Positions 6,927-14,463 are shown, counted from the stretch's first letter. The stretch: 19,552 nt of DNA from Candidatus Latescibacterota bacterium (GCA_030608245.1 JAUWEO010000009.1:1-19552); one strand, 5' to 3'. Program-made: numbers and translations. Notes: generated by a model from the sequence alone, not told the origin.

Positions 6927-8099
6927 TCAGAATCCAATAGTCTCCATCCTCCCGATTGCCTCCTTCAGCCGATCGGTTTCCACGGTGAGGGAGAGTCTTA
7001 TGAACCCTTCGCCATATTCGCCGAATCCGACACCAGGTGTGACTACCACTCCAATTCTTTCGATGAGCTCGGCAGCGAACTGGGTAGAGGTAAATCCTTT
7101 AGGCACAGGGCACCACAGATAGCAGGTTGCCTGGGGCGGGTCTGCCTGAAGTCCCATAGAGCGCAATCCTTCCAGCAGCAGATTCCGGCGTTGTTGGTAG
7201 ATGATTTTCTGGTCTTCCAGGCATTGTTGTGGCCCTTCCAGAGCCTGGATGCCAGCCCATTGCACTGCCTGAAAGGCCCCGGAGTCTATGTTGGTCTTCA
7301 CTGTCCCCAGGGCAGCAATGACATCAGTGTTACCGGCGGCAGCACCTATCCTCCAGCCAGTCATATTATAGGTCTTAGACAGCGAATAGAACTCCACTCC
7401 TATCTCCAAGCTCCCCTCGGCCTGGAGAAAACTGGGGGCACGGTAGCCATCGAATCCCAGCTCCAAATACGCCGCATCATGACAGATGACGATGTTGTAA
7501 TCCTGGGCAAATTCTACTACCTGTTGGAAAAAATCTAAACTGGCAACCGCACCAGTGGGATTGTTGGGGTAGTCGATAAACATCATCTTGGTTTTTCGGG
7601 CCGTATCGGAATCTATGGCCCCCAAATCGGGTAGAAACCCATTCTTTTCCAACAGGGGCATGACCACAGGGTCTCCTCCGGCCAGAATGGTGCTGTTTCT
7701 GTAAACCGGGTAGGCAGGACTGGGTACCAAGACTGTATCCCCCGGGTTCACGAAAGCAAATGGAATATGAGCAATACCCTCTTTGGCACCGATGAGGGTC
7801 ATCACTTGGGTCTTGGGATCCAGGTCAACTCCAGCTCTATTCTTATACCACCTGGCAATTGCCTGCTTGAAATCTATCATCCCGCTGTAGGAGGGGTAGC
7901 GGTGATTGGCCCTGTCGTAGGCGGTCTTACATAACCGATCAATAATGTGTGCCGGAGTAGGCTCAACTGGGTCACCCACACCCAGGTCAATAACATCCAC
8001 ACCCTTTCGGACAATCTCCCGTTTTTTGCTGTCCACAGCGGCGAAAAGATAGGGAGGCAAGGCGTTGATTCTTTCTGATATTTCAAATTTGACACCCAT
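6927..8099 (-). CDS. dapL: LL-diaminopimelate aminotransferase
   Basis: DapL converts tetrahydrodipicolinate directly to LL-diaminopimelate with glutamate as amino donor, bypassing the dapC/D/E acylation steps. It is a fold-type I PLP aminotransferase. The N-terminus ISERINALPPYLFAAVD with DLGVGDPVEPTP is characteristic of DapL. Others seen: the PLP-stacking region GAKEGIAH at 105-111, DYPNNPTGA at 176-184, Asp208, and the Schiff-base Lys242 in SLSKTYNMTGWR. The start is the ATG at 8099 (390 aa, family ~390-410) with AAGGGA about eight bases upstream. The frame extends to 8225, but the extra 42 codons run through a palindromic repeat and are not protein-like. A general aspartate-type aminotransferase is possible but unlikely, given lysA and dapF directly downstream. 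Confidence 0.93.
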   Translation of the reverse strand: MGVKFEISERINALPPYLFAAVDSKKREIVRKGVDVIDLGVGDPVEPTPAHIIDRLCKTAYDRANHRYPSYSGMIDFKQAIARWYKNRAGVDLDPKTQVMTLIGAKEGIAHIPFAFVNPGDTVLVPSPAYPVYRNSTILAGGDPVVMPLLEKNGFLPDLGAIDSDTARKTKMMFIDYPNNPTGAVASLDFFQQVVEFAQDYNIVICHDAAYLELGFDGYRAPSFLQAEGSLEIGVEFYSLSKTYNMTGWRIGAAAGNTDVIAALGTVKTNIDSGAFQAVQWAGIQALEGPQQCLEDQKIIYQQRRNLLLEGLRSMGLQADPPQATCYLWCPVPKGFTSTQFAAELIERIGVVVTPGVGFGEYGEGFIRLSLTVETDRLKEAIGRMETIGF

Positions 8100-8135
8100 A
8101 TTTGCATCCCTTTGCTCTGCAATGTTGATTCGACC

Positions 8136-8168
8136 AACCTCCCGCAGGTTCCAAACCTGCGGGAGGTT
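8136..8168. repeat. 33-bp perfect palindrome, family 1, copy A
   Basis: The arms AACCTCCCGCAGGTT (8136-8150) and AACCTGCGGGAGGTT (8154-8168) are exact inverse copies around the loop CCA. A second copy at 14464-14496 differs only in one loop base. It lies in the leader between rho and dapL. No T-run follows on either strand, so it is a dispersed repeat rather than an obvious intrinsic terminator. Confidence 0.85.
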
Positions 8169-8272
8169 CTGGACGCTGTTTTCATCCTTCGTGGTGCCGG
8201 CCCTGTCGGCATGGGCACCAATCACCAGATTCTCTCGAAAAGTGGGCTATTGAATGACAAAGAGGATATATC

Positions 8273-8301
8273 GTAGAGACGACCCGGCGGGTCGTCTCTA
8301 C
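8273..8301. repeat. 29-bp perfect palindrome, family 2, copy A
   Basis: The arms GTAGAGACGACCCG and CGGGTCGTCTCTAC flank a single central G. The copy at 17793-17821 has the same 14+1+14 layout and the same outer GTAGRGAC, but different inner bases. It is in the rho-dapL gap (8100-8410, 311 bp). That gap also holds the family-1 palindrome and a 7-bp inverted pair GAGATTC/GAATCTC around 8368-8393. Confidence 0.85.
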
Positions 8302-8410
8302 ATTGAGACTGGTTCACGCCTCTAAGCTCTGATTCAAATTCGGTTGATTGCGGGCAGATAACCTACGAGATTCCATTTTTCGACAGAATCTCACCAATCA
8401 CCAACTGCCA

Positions 8411-9664
8411 TTAGGAGCTCTCGCCCATCGATTCGATAAACTCTTCGTTGCTTTTGGTTCTTTTTAATCGAGTTAGCAGAAATTCTATCGCCTCATCTGA
8501 CGGCATCTGGCTGAGCACCTTTCTCAGCAGCCAGGTTCTGTGCAACTCCTTTTCTGAACGCAACAGCTCCTCTTTTCTTGTCCCGGAGCGGTTCACATCT
8601 ATCGCAGGGAAAATGCGTCGGTTACTCAGGTTTCTATCCAGTTGTATTTCCATATTTCCTGTTCCCTTGAACTCCTCAAAAATGACTTCATCCATGCGGC
8701 TTCCGGTCTCAATGAGGGCGGTGGCGATAATAGTGAGACTTCCCCCTTCTTCGATCTTTCTGGCGGCGCCGAAGAATCGCTTGGGCCATTGGAGAGCATT
8801 GGCATCCACTCCACCGGAGAGAACCCTTCCGCTGTGAGGGATAATGGAGTTGTATGCCCGGGCCAGCCGGGTAATGCTGTCCAACAGGATAACCACATCG
8901 TGCTTGTATTCCACCAATCTCTTGGCCTTTTCCAACACCATTTTAGAGATCTGTACATGTCTCTCTGGCGGTTCGTCAAAGGTGGAACTTATCACCTCTG
9001 CCTTGACCGAGCGTTCCATCTCTGTTACCTCTTCCGGGCGTTCGTCAATTAAGAGAACGATCAGTTTTGTCTCAGAGTGATTTTTGGTAATACTGTTGGC
9101 TGTCTCTTGCAGCAACATCGTTTTGCCGGCAAAGGGAGGGGAAACGACAAGTCCCCGTTGCCCTTTTCCGATAGGTGCCAGAAGATCTATGATTCGGGTG
9201 GAGAATTTCGTTGGATCTGCCTCCAGCTTTATCCTCTCATGGGGATGTAGGGGGGTGAGATTGTCGAAAAGGATTCTCTGTTTGCCCAGTTCCGGATCTT
9301 CAAAATTCACCGCCTCCACTTTTAGGAGGGCGAAATAACTCTCATTCTCCTTAGGAGGGCGTACTTGTCCGTAAACGGTATCTCCCGTCCGTAAGTCGAA
9401 TTTCTTGATCTGGGAGTGGGAAATGTAGATATCGTCTGGACTGGGAAGGTAGTTATAAGCAGTGGAGCGAAGGAACCCATAGCCATCGTCCAGTATCTCC
9501 AAAACTCCTTCTCCGAACAGCGGACCTCCTTCTTTCGTTTGTGCCTCCAGAATCTTGAATATAAGGTCTTGTTTTCTCAGACTACCATATTCAGGAATCT
9601 TAAGTTCTTGGGCCAGTTTACCTAATTCAATTATGTTCATTGTCTTAAGTTTGACAATATCCAT
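8411..9664 (-). CDS. rho: Transcription termination factor Rho
   Basis: Rho is a hexameric RNA-dependent ATPase/helicase that ends transcription at C-rich untranslated RNA. It is 417 aa, like E. coli (419). Order of parts: Rho_N helix-loop at about 8-42 (NIIELGKLAQELKIPEYGSL), cold-shock-like RNA-binding domain at about 52-120 (DDGYGFLRS, YISHSQIKKFDLRTGD), Walker A at 175-183 (PPFAGKT, Lys181), Walker B VVILLDSITRLARAYN, and the Q/R-loop region GGVDANALQWPKRFFGAARKIEEGGSLTII (given in part). Phe stands where E. coli has Lys181 in PPKAGKT. The start is the ATG at 9664 with GAGGAGAAGG before it. A candidate promoter and a pyrimidine-rich leader lie upstream. It is probably transcribed on its own or into dapL after a 311-bp repeat-rich gap. 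Confidence 0.97.
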   Translation of the reverse strand: MDIVKLKTMNIIELGKLAQELKIPEYGSLRKQDLIFKILEAQTKEGGPLFGEGVLEILDDGYGFLRSTAYNYLPSPDDIYISHSQIKKFDLRTGDTVYGQVRPPKENESYFALLKVEAVNFEDPELGKQRILFDNLTPLHPHERIKLEADPTKFSTRIIDLLAPIGKGQRGLVVSPPFAGKTMLLQETANSITKNHSETKLIVLLIDERPEEVTEMERSVKAEVISSTFDEPPERHVQISKMVLEKAKRLVEYKHDVVILLDSITRLARAYNSIIPHSGRVLSGGVDANALQWPKRFFGAARKIEEGGSLTIIATALIETGSRMDEVIFEEFKGTGNMEIQLDRNLSNRRIFPAIDVNRSGTRKEELLRSEKELHRTWLLRKVLSQMPSDEAIEFLLTRLKRTKSNEEFIESMGESS

Positions 9665-9935
9665 AAGGACCTTCTCCTCAAATTACAGGTTTACATTGAG
9701 CTACTCTTACTTTGTTCGTTGAGAAACTAAAGAGAAGCAATTGGAAGGAAATTGAACAGCAGAACAAAAGGAAAGGAAATTCTCTGAAAGATACAAAACG
9801 GCTCACCAGTTGTCAAGTTTTTTCTTGACCTAAAGAAAAATTCGCTGTATTTTTACCTCCTTCACAGAGTGGAGATGCCTCATAAGAAAGCCGATAACAA
9901 ATCATACCGAGGTGATGGATTGGCAGAAGGGACGG
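9665..9935 (-). promoter_or_regulatory. rho promoter and pyrimidine-rich leader in the rho-cysE gap
   Basis: On the minus strand, TTGACA (9811-9816) and TATCTT (9788-9793) are separated by exactly 17 bases, a good sigma70-type match (6/6 and 4/6). The roughly 120-base leader that follows is strikingly poor in G and A: the 60 bases at 9721-9780 contain about 49 C/T on the coding strand. That composition is what Rho binds, so autogenous attenuation as described for rho in other bacteria is plausible here. The -35 is embedded in a small hairpin GTCAAG-T6-CTTGAC (9812-9829). No further gene is seen in this 271-bp stretch. Confidence 0.5.
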
Positions 9936-10676
9936 TCAAGGTTTTGCCTTTGAATTGTTACTCTGGTTGCTTTCCCAGAATTCTTTCTCGATCTCCTTTT
10001 TCTTTTTTTCTATGTATTCGTCTATACGAGAGGTTATTCCCTCCAAGTTTTCCAATTCTCGCACTCTTTTTTCGATCTCTTCCTCTTTTTTCAGCACCAA
10101 GCGAACGGCTTCGGCCACTGGATCAGGGAGCTTGCCGTGTTCCAGGTCGATCACTGGTTTTCGATGTTCTTCTACTATTCTGCCGGGGATGCCCACCACA
10201 GTGGCTCCTTCGGGCACATCTCGGATCACCACAGAGCCTGAGCCTATCTTTGCCCTTGAGCCGATCCTTATTGCCCCCAGGATAGTAGCCCCTGTGCCCA
10301 CCACCACATTGTTGCCCAGAGTAGGGTGCCGTTTCTCCTTTTTCAGGGAGGTGCCTCCCAACACTACCCCTTGGTAAACAAGGCAATCATCACCGATCTC
10401 TGCAGTTTCCCCAACTACCACTCCCATTCCGTGATCGATGAAGAACCTCCTGCCTATCTTCACCCCGGGGTGAATCTCAACCCCGGTGAGCCATCTGCTG
10501 ATATGGGAGATGAGCCGGGCGGCCAGATACCTGTTCCGCTTATAAAACCAGTGTGCTACCCGATGCAGCCATATAGCATGAATCCCTGGATAGCACAGGA
10601 TCACCTCCAAGACACTTTTGGCTGCCGGGTCCCTATTGAAGACAGTTTGGATGTCTTCCTTTACCCTCCTGAACAT
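9936..10676 (-). CDS. cysE: Serine O-acetyltransferase
   Basis: CysE makes O-acetylserine from serine and acetyl-CoA, the first step of cysteine synthesis. The protein has a helical N-terminus (residues 1-60) and a left-handed beta-helix of hexapeptide repeats (about 66-165). Catalytic His82 in IDHGMGVVVGETAEIG and His117 in KRHPTLGNNVVVG are visible, as is the GIPGR turn at 162-166. A highly charged coiled-coil-like tail follows (about 195-233, KKEEEIEKRVRELEN and EKKKKEIEKEF), longer than in the short EpsC/CysE type. The start is the ATG at 10676 with GGAGGAGG just upstream; a TTG nine codons earlier is in frame but lacks a site. It is divergent from exbB. No cysK is adjacent. Confidence 0.93.
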   Translation of the reverse strand: MFRRVKEDIQTVFNRDPAAKSVLEVILCYPGIHAIWLHRVAHWFYKRNRYLAARLISHISRWLTGVEIHPGVKIGRRFFIDHGMGVVVGETAEIGDDCLVYQGVVLGGTSLKKEKRHPTLGNNVVVGTGATILGAIRIGSRAKIGSGSVVIRDVPEGATVVGIPGRIVEEHRKPVIDLEHGKLPDPVAEAVRLVLKKEEEIEKRVRELENLEGITSRIDEYIEKKKKEIEKEFWESNQSNNSKAKP

Positions 10677-10694
10677 AGCTACCTCCTCCCTGGC

Positions 10695-10723
10695 AATATA
10701 CAATAAAAGCCATCGGCTGTAAA
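10695..10723 (-). promoter_or_regulatory. Candidate cysE promoter
   Basis: On the minus strand, TTTACA (10718-10723) and TATATT (10695-10700) are 17 bases apart, each 5/6 to the sigma70 consensus. The expected transcript start near 10688 leaves a leader of only about a dozen bases, just holding the GGAGG site. Confidence 0.45.
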
Positions 10724-10748
10724 GGGATTTTTATGCGGAGCCATCTAT

Positions 10749-10882
10749 GATTGACTCGTAAAAAGTCTCCTTTTATCATGTTGAGCTTGCCGAAACATCT
10801 GATAAGCTATTGTAACTCATCAACACACCAGATTCCTCACTTCGTTCGGAATGACAACTTTACCACTTTTTACGGATGAATC
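10749..10882. mobile_element. 134-bp MITE-like element, copy 1, with 6-bp target duplication
   Basis: The element begins GATTGACTCGTAAAAAGT and ends ACTTTTTACGGATGAATC, imperfect terminal inverted repeats (15/18 pairs). ATCTAT lies immediately outside both ends (10743-10748 and 10883-10888), a perfect target duplication. Inside is a second inverted pair (10775-10801 and 10829-10855) sharing TCAT-N3-GA-N7-GA-N3-ATCTG. Copy 2 at 16701-16834 aligns without gaps at about 94% identity. It has no coding capacity, so it would need a transposase in trans. It lies between cysE and a possible small reading frame. Confidence 0.85.
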
Positions 10883-10884
10883 AT

Positions 10885-10983
10885 CTATGCAAAAGAAACT
10901 AAGGAGCTTGTCTCGCTATTTTTGTTCGCTTGTTGAGCTATCAGCGCCTGAATCCACTGTGCGGTTATCTCAATCAACTTCAT
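10885..10983 (-). CDS. Possible small protein or gene relic, 32 aa
   Basis: An ATG at 10983 is preceded at 5 bases by GGAGA and opens a 32-codon frame (MKLIEITAQWIQALIAQQAN at the start) ending in TAG at 10885-10887. The same frame is open upstream without a stop to about 11110, about 75 codons in all, with a second ATG at 10995. The peptide looks like an amphipathic helix. I recognise no family. The stop falls within the target duplication of the adjacent MITE, so an older, longer gene may have been truncated by the insertion. The exbB promoter lies within the open frame. Weakly supported. Confidence 0.2.
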   Translation of the reverse strand: MKLIEITAQWIQALIAQQANKNSETSSLVSFA

Positions 10984-11049
10984 AGATTTCTCCATACCAG
11001 CGCTGAAACCATAACAATTGGTTTCAAAGAGAGCACTTTCAGAAATGTA

Positions 11050-11078
11050 TTGACAGGGCTGAATAGATAGTGTATTTT
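11050..11078 (+). promoter_or_regulatory. Candidate promoter of the exbB-exbD-exbD operon
   Basis: TTGACA (11050-11055) and TATTTT (11073-11078) are separated by 17 bases. The predicted leader to exbB is about 135 bases and includes a small inverted pair, GCAGAGAA (11155-11162) and TTCTCTGC (11173-11180 region). The rest of the 10677-11220 gap holds the MITE, the cysE promoter and the possible small frame; nothing else was seen. Confidence 0.5.
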
Positions 11079-11220
11079 TAGAACTATTCTGCAGCCGTCT
11101 GTTTTATCACTTGGCAACTGGCTTGTTAGTAAAGAGTCTTTTCACGCAGAGAATGCATAATTTCTCTGCACTTACTGAGGGGCCAGAAATCATCAACCAT
11201 ACCAAAGAGGAGATGAAGCA

Positions 11221-11862
11221 ATGGTCGAGCTGTTCAACAAGGGAGGGCCCTTTATGTGGCCCTTGTTGGTATGTTTAGCAATAGGAATAGCCTTTGTTTT
11301 TGAGCGTTTCTGGAGTTTAACCCGGGCCTCGATTAACGCCAAGAAGTTCTTCATTAAGGTTCAGCAATCCCTGGAAGAATCAGGGGTTGTGGGTGCTATC
11401 GAGGTCTGTGCTAACACCAGGGGGTCTGTGGCCTCAATATTTCACGCTGCCTTGCTGAAGGCCGAGCATGGGTTAGAGCGAATGGAAAAGGCCATTGAGG
11501 ATGGAGGTTCTATAGAGATGGCCTTCTTGGAGAAGGGCATGATCTGGCTTTCCACCATCATCAGCATTGCTCCCCTTTTGGGCTTTCTGGGAACGGTTAG
11601 CGGGATGATCAGAGCTTTCTCCGCTATTGCCCGCAGAGGCGATGTAGAGCCCAGCATAGTCGCTGGAGGTATCTCTGAAGCCCTTATCACCACCGCCGCC
11701 GGACTGGCTGTCGCTATTCTGATTCAGGCATTCTACAATTTCTTTGCCTCCAGAATCGACAAAATAGTGATCGATATGGAAGAGAGCTCCATCGCCCTCG
11801 TTGATACCTTAGTGGATATGGGATATACTGAACAGGGTCAAATGGGAGAGAGCAAGAAATGA
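11221..11862 (+). CDS. exbB: MotA/TolQ/ExbB proton-channel family protein
   Basis: This is the multi-helix subunit of an inner-membrane proton-driven motor that energises outer-membrane transport or envelope constriction. The 213-aa protein has a first membrane helix at about 12-28 and a cytoplasmic loop at 30-105. Two conserved helices follow: 108-132 (WLSTIISIAPLLGFLGTVSG, with the family LGLLGTVxG signature) and 148-175 (GGISEALITTAAGLAVAI). Short basic ends match ExbB more than MotA. A ribosome site GAGGAGATGAAGCA precedes the ATG. Its last four bases (ATGA) overlap the start of the next gene, so translation is coupled. TolQ and ExbB cannot be told apart here; no tonB, tolA, tolB or pal is nearby. 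Confidence 0.9.
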   Translation: MVELFNKGGPFMWPLLVCLAIGIAFVFERFWSLTRASINAKKFFIKVQQSLEESGVVGAIEVCANTRGSVASIFHAALLKAEHGLERMEKAIEDGGSIEMAFLEKGMIWLSTIISIAPLLGFLGTVSGMIRAFSAIARRGDVEPSIVAGGISEALITTAAGLAVAILIQAFYNFFASRIDKIVIDMEESSIALVDTLVDMGYTEQGQMGESKK

Positions 11863-12257
11863 TCCCCAGAAGCAAAAAAATAGCCAGGCCTGTAATTCCC
11901 ACGGCTTCACTGCCTGACATAGCCTTTCTTCTGATTATTTTTTTCCTGGTCACCACTACTATGCATATGGACAAAGGAATTGGCCTGACCCTACCTGCAT
12001 TAGGTCAAGCTATAGAAGTGCAGAAGAAGAACATATGCCATATCTGGGTTAACGCTTTAGGGGAGATTATGTGCGAGGGGGAAATTATCCCCATAGCCCA
12101 ACTCAGAGAGGAAGTAAAAACCAGGTTAGCAGAAAACCCCAGGCTTATCGTCTCTCTGAAAGCTGACCGGGAAACCCAATATGAGGTCTTCATCGATGTA
12201 CTGGACCAGGTAAAACTGGCTGGTGCCAAGCGTATATCCATTGCGTCACCGGAGTAG
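11859..12257 (+). CDS. exbD: ExbD/TolR-family biopolymer transport protein, first copy
   Basis: ExbD is the single-span, periplasmic-facing partner of ExbB in the proton motor. The 132-aa protein has a short cytoplasmic start, then one membrane helix at about 18-37. The proton-carrying Asp20 lies in the TASLPDIAFLLIIFFLVTT region. A ~90-aa periplasmic domain follows, ending with the family's ISIASPE-like strand. It overlaps exbB by four bases and precedes a second exbD by 5 bp. The periplasmic domain has the usual LREEVKTRLAENPRLIVSLKAD pattern (given in part). Confidence 0.9.
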   Translation: MIPRSKKIARPVIPTASLPDIAFLLIIFFLVTTTMHMDKGIGLTLPALGQAIEVQKKNICHIWVNALGEIMCEGEIIPIAQLREEVKTRLAENPRLIVSLKADRETQYEVFIDVLDQVKLAGAKRISIASPE

Positions 12258-12262
12258 TAAAG

Positions 12263-12670
12263 ATGAGATTCAAACGAAAAGTGAGCGTAGAGGCGGTTAT
12301 TCCCACCAGTTCATTATCAGATATAGTTTTTCTGCTGCTGGTCTTCTTTATGGTCTCCACGGTCTTTATCCGATATCGGGGACTGGCAGTGGAACTGCCC
12401 TCAGCCAAGAAGATAGAGCGGATTGAGACCAAAAGGAACATCACCTATATCTGGGCAACAGCAGGGGGAAGGATATGCATTGATGATATGATAGTGAATA
12501 TGCCGCAAGTACGTTCCGTTATCTACCGGAAACTCTCCAAGAATCCCAGAATTATCGTCTCTCTGAAGTGCGACAGGAATGTAGCCTACGGGATTGTTTC
12601 GGACATTATGGAGGAATTGAAGAAGACTGAAGCGTTGAGGATAAACTTCGCTACCAGAAGAAAAAAGTGA
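12263..12670 (+). CDS. exbD: ExbD/TolR-family biopolymer transport protein, second copy
   Basis: This is a paralogue of the preceding gene with the same plan: a basic N-terminus, one membrane helix at about 19-37 with the essential acidic residue in SLSDIVFLLLVFFMVST (Asp20), and a periplasmic domain. The two share the KNPRIIVSLKCDR / ENPRLIVSLKADR motif but differ over most of the periplasmic part. GGAG lies about eight bases before the ATG. ExbB with two ExbD paralogues is a recurrent arrangement in diderm bacteria and may form mixed-subunit motors. The DUF4432 gene follows after 43 bp. Confidence 0.9.
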   Translation: MRFKRKVSVEAVIPTSSLSDIVFLLLVFFMVSTVFIRYRGLAVELPSAKKIERIETKRNITYIWATAGGRICIDDMIVNMPQVRSVIYRKLSKNPRIIVSLKCDRNVAYGIVSDIMEELKKTEALRINFATRRKK

Positions 12671-12713
12671 GAGGACAGAATACAAAGAGGAGGTGATTCT
12701 CCGCTCTTCAAAA

Positions 12714-13805
12714 ATGCCTAAACTATATGGGGAAGTCTTTACCAAGAGGGAAATGCTGCGTCACATCGGTGACATCTCCCAGGTAGGAGGAGTGAAGAGA
12801 TACTGGCTGGGGGAAGGGAAGGCAGCAGGAACAGAAGCGGTGGACTTTCGGACTGGCAGTGGGTTGAATTTCACTGTTTTGCCTGGCAGAGGAATGGAGA
12901 TAAGTTCTGCTGAGTACCGAGGGACACCTCTGTGCTGGCGTTCTTGTACTGGAGAGGTCTCGCCCGCTTTCTTTGAACCACAGGGACTGGGGTGGCTCAG
13001 AAGCTTCTTCGCTGGCCTGCTTACCACCTGTGGATTGACCTATCTGGGTGAGCCCTGCACAGATCAGGGAGAACCGTTGGGATTACACGGCAGAATCTCT
13101 AACCTCCCTGCTCAAAATGTCTTAGCCGACGGAAGCTGGGAAGAAGATAACTACATAATGTGGACTCAAGGGAAGATAAAAGAGGCCACGGTCTTTGGGG
13201 AAAACATCTGTCTTACCCGAAAGATATCCGCCCGGCTGGGGGAAAGCAAACTGAAGGTTGAAGACACAGTGGAGAATTTAGGCTTTAAACGAACACCCCA
13301 TATGATTCTCTATCACATAAACGGCGGATTTCCAGTAGTAACCGAGGGCTCAGAACTTATCTGTCCGGTGGGCTCGTTTCAACCCCGAAACGAAGAGGCT
13401 AAGGTAGAGATGGAAGGATATAACCTTTTTCTTCCTCCTACTCCGGATTTCAAAGAGCGTGTTTACTACCTTGATCTAAAGACTGACCAACAAGGTTATA
13501 CCTATGTCGCCTTAGTCAACAAGAGCTTTGGAAACGGAGAGGGGATTGGTTTTTACCTCAAATACAAAAAGCAGCAATTACCCGTGTTGGTAGAATGGAA
13601 GATGAATGGGGAGGGCTGTTATGTGGTAGGAATCGAGCCCGCTAACTGCAGGGTAGAAGGCAGGGCCAAGGCAAGGGAGAGCGGGGAGCTGGGGTTTTTA
13701 GAGCCGGGTGAGACACGACGATATGAGATAGAAATAGGGGTACTTACCTCAAAGCAGCAGATCAGCCAATTTGAGCAAATGGTGAAAAAGATTAAGGTTC
13801 GATAA
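12714..13805 (+). CDS. DUF4432 / aldose 1-epimerase-like protein
   Basis: The protein matches the galactose-mutarotase-fold DUF4432 family in its N-terminal pattern YGEVFTKREMLRHIGDISQ, the AVDFRTGSGLNFTVLPGRGM segment, and a GLTYLGEP...LGLHGRISN region. The LHGR histidine corresponds to a position expected in the sugar-binding cleft. Function is unknown; a sugar epimerase or sugar-binding role is an inference. It is 363 aa from the ATG at 12714, which fits the family start. The start is doubtful: the only strong ribosome site, AGGAGG (12687-12692), is 21 bases upstream of that ATG and directly abuts an in-frame GTG at 12693. An AAGAG...CTCTT hairpin between them could close the distance. It is probably the last gene of the exbB operon and ends 22 bp from convergent pgsA. 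Confidence 0.8.
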   Translation: MPKLYGEVFTKREMLRHIGDISQVGGVKRYWLGEGKAAGTEAVDFRTGSGLNFTVLPGRGMEISSAEYRGTPLCWRSCTGEVSPAFFEPQGLGWLRSFFAGLLTTCGLTYLGEPCTDQGEPLGLHGRISNLPAQNVLADGSWEEDNYIMWTQGKIKEATVFGENICLTRKISARLGESKLKVEDTVENLGFKRTPHMILYHINGGFPVVTEGSELICPVGSFQPRNEEAKVEMEGYNLFLPPTPDFKERVYYLDLKTDQQGYTYVALVNKSFGNGEGIGFYLKYKKQQLPVLVEWKMNGEGCYVVGIEPANCRVEGRAKARESGELGFLEPGETRRYEIEIGVLTSKQQISQFEQMVKKIKVR

Positions 13806-13827
13806 TATGCCCCAAATCACCATGGCA

Positions 13828-14406
13828 TTACTTAGTGCGACCCAGGAGATAGGGCGCAGCTGAGATGAGCGCTAAGACCATCATTGCTGCCGTTGCTCCG
13901 TTGAGAAAATAGTGAGAAAAATCATCATCCAACAGGGGGGAGTATATTCTCCATCGGATAAGAGTCTTTTGGAGGTTGAGAAACACCAGAATAGTGAAGA
14001 TGACAGCCAACTGAATTGCTGTTTTCCACTTGGCCAGCTTTGAAGTTGCCATCTGCCGGCCACTACGCAGGCCCCGCACACGCATACCAGTGATGACTAT
14101 CTCTCGCACCAGGATGACCCCTACCATCCAAGCGGCAACCAAGCCTTTGATAACCAGAGAGACAAGAACTGAAAAGGTGAGGATTTTGTCGGCCAGAGGG
14201 TCTAAGAATCGCCCAAGACCGGTAGATAAGCCTGCCCTTCTGGCAAATTTTCCGTCGTACTTGTCCGTCAGCGAAGCTAGTCCAAAAACCACCAAGGCAA
14301 GATATTGACAATACAGCCCTTCAGTAAAGAATAGCTTCAAGAAAAGCACGGTCAAAGCAATACGGGAGAAGGTCAATATGTTGGGCACGGTTATCAGGGT
14401 CTTCAT
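13828..14406 (-). CDS. pgsA: CDP-diacylglycerol-glycerol-3-phosphate 3-phosphatidyltransferase
   Basis: PgsA makes phosphatidylglycerophosphate, the committed step to phosphatidylglycerol and cardiolipin, in the inner membrane. The CDP-alcohol phosphotransferase signature is complete: D-K-Y-D-G-K-F-A-R, eight residues, then G-R-F-L-D-P-L-A-D (about residues 48-75). Several hydrophobic helices follow, and 192 aa is normal. The N-terminal TVPNILTFSRI is typical of PgsA. The start is the ATG at 14406 with only a weak purine stretch upstream. It follows porB on the same strand after 122 bp containing a family-1 palindrome, so co-transcription is possible but unproven. Phosphatidylserine synthase is excluded by the PgsA-type N-terminus. 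Confidence 0.93.
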   Translation of the reverse strand: MKTLITVPNILTFSRIALTVLFLKLFFTEGLYCQYLALVVFGLASLTDKYDGKFARRAGLSTGLGRFLDPLADKILTFSVLVSLVIKGLVAAWMVGVILVREIVITGMRVRGLRSGRQMATSKLAKWKTAIQLAVIFTILVFLNLQKTLIRWRIYSPLLDDDFSHYFLNGATAAMMVLALISAAPYLLGRTK

Positions 14407-14463
14407 AATAGTGTCTCAGGAACTCTTGTTTAACAATTCAACCTCCAGGAACCTCCCGCCCAG

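Noticed and set aside
6900..7538. 212-codon plus-strand open frame
   Set aside because: It is antisense to dapL, whose motifs are complete; the frame has no family features or ribosome site.
8136..8168. Palindromes as intrinsic terminators
   Set aside because: No T-tract follows on the transcribed strand, and identical copies occur elsewhere, so a dispersed repeat is the better reading.
8100..8225. 42-residue N-terminal extension of dapL
   Set aside because: It runs through the 33-bp palindrome; the ATG at 8099 with AAGGGA fits the family.
9812..9829. GTCAAG-T6-CTTGAC as an intrinsic terminator of cysE
   Set aside because: The stem is only 6 bp and AT-rich, with no T-run after it on the minus strand; the sequence overlaps a better -35 element.
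9869..10377. Overlapping plus-strand frames of about 140 codons
   Set aside because: They are mirror frames of cysE's hexapeptide and coiled-coil region.
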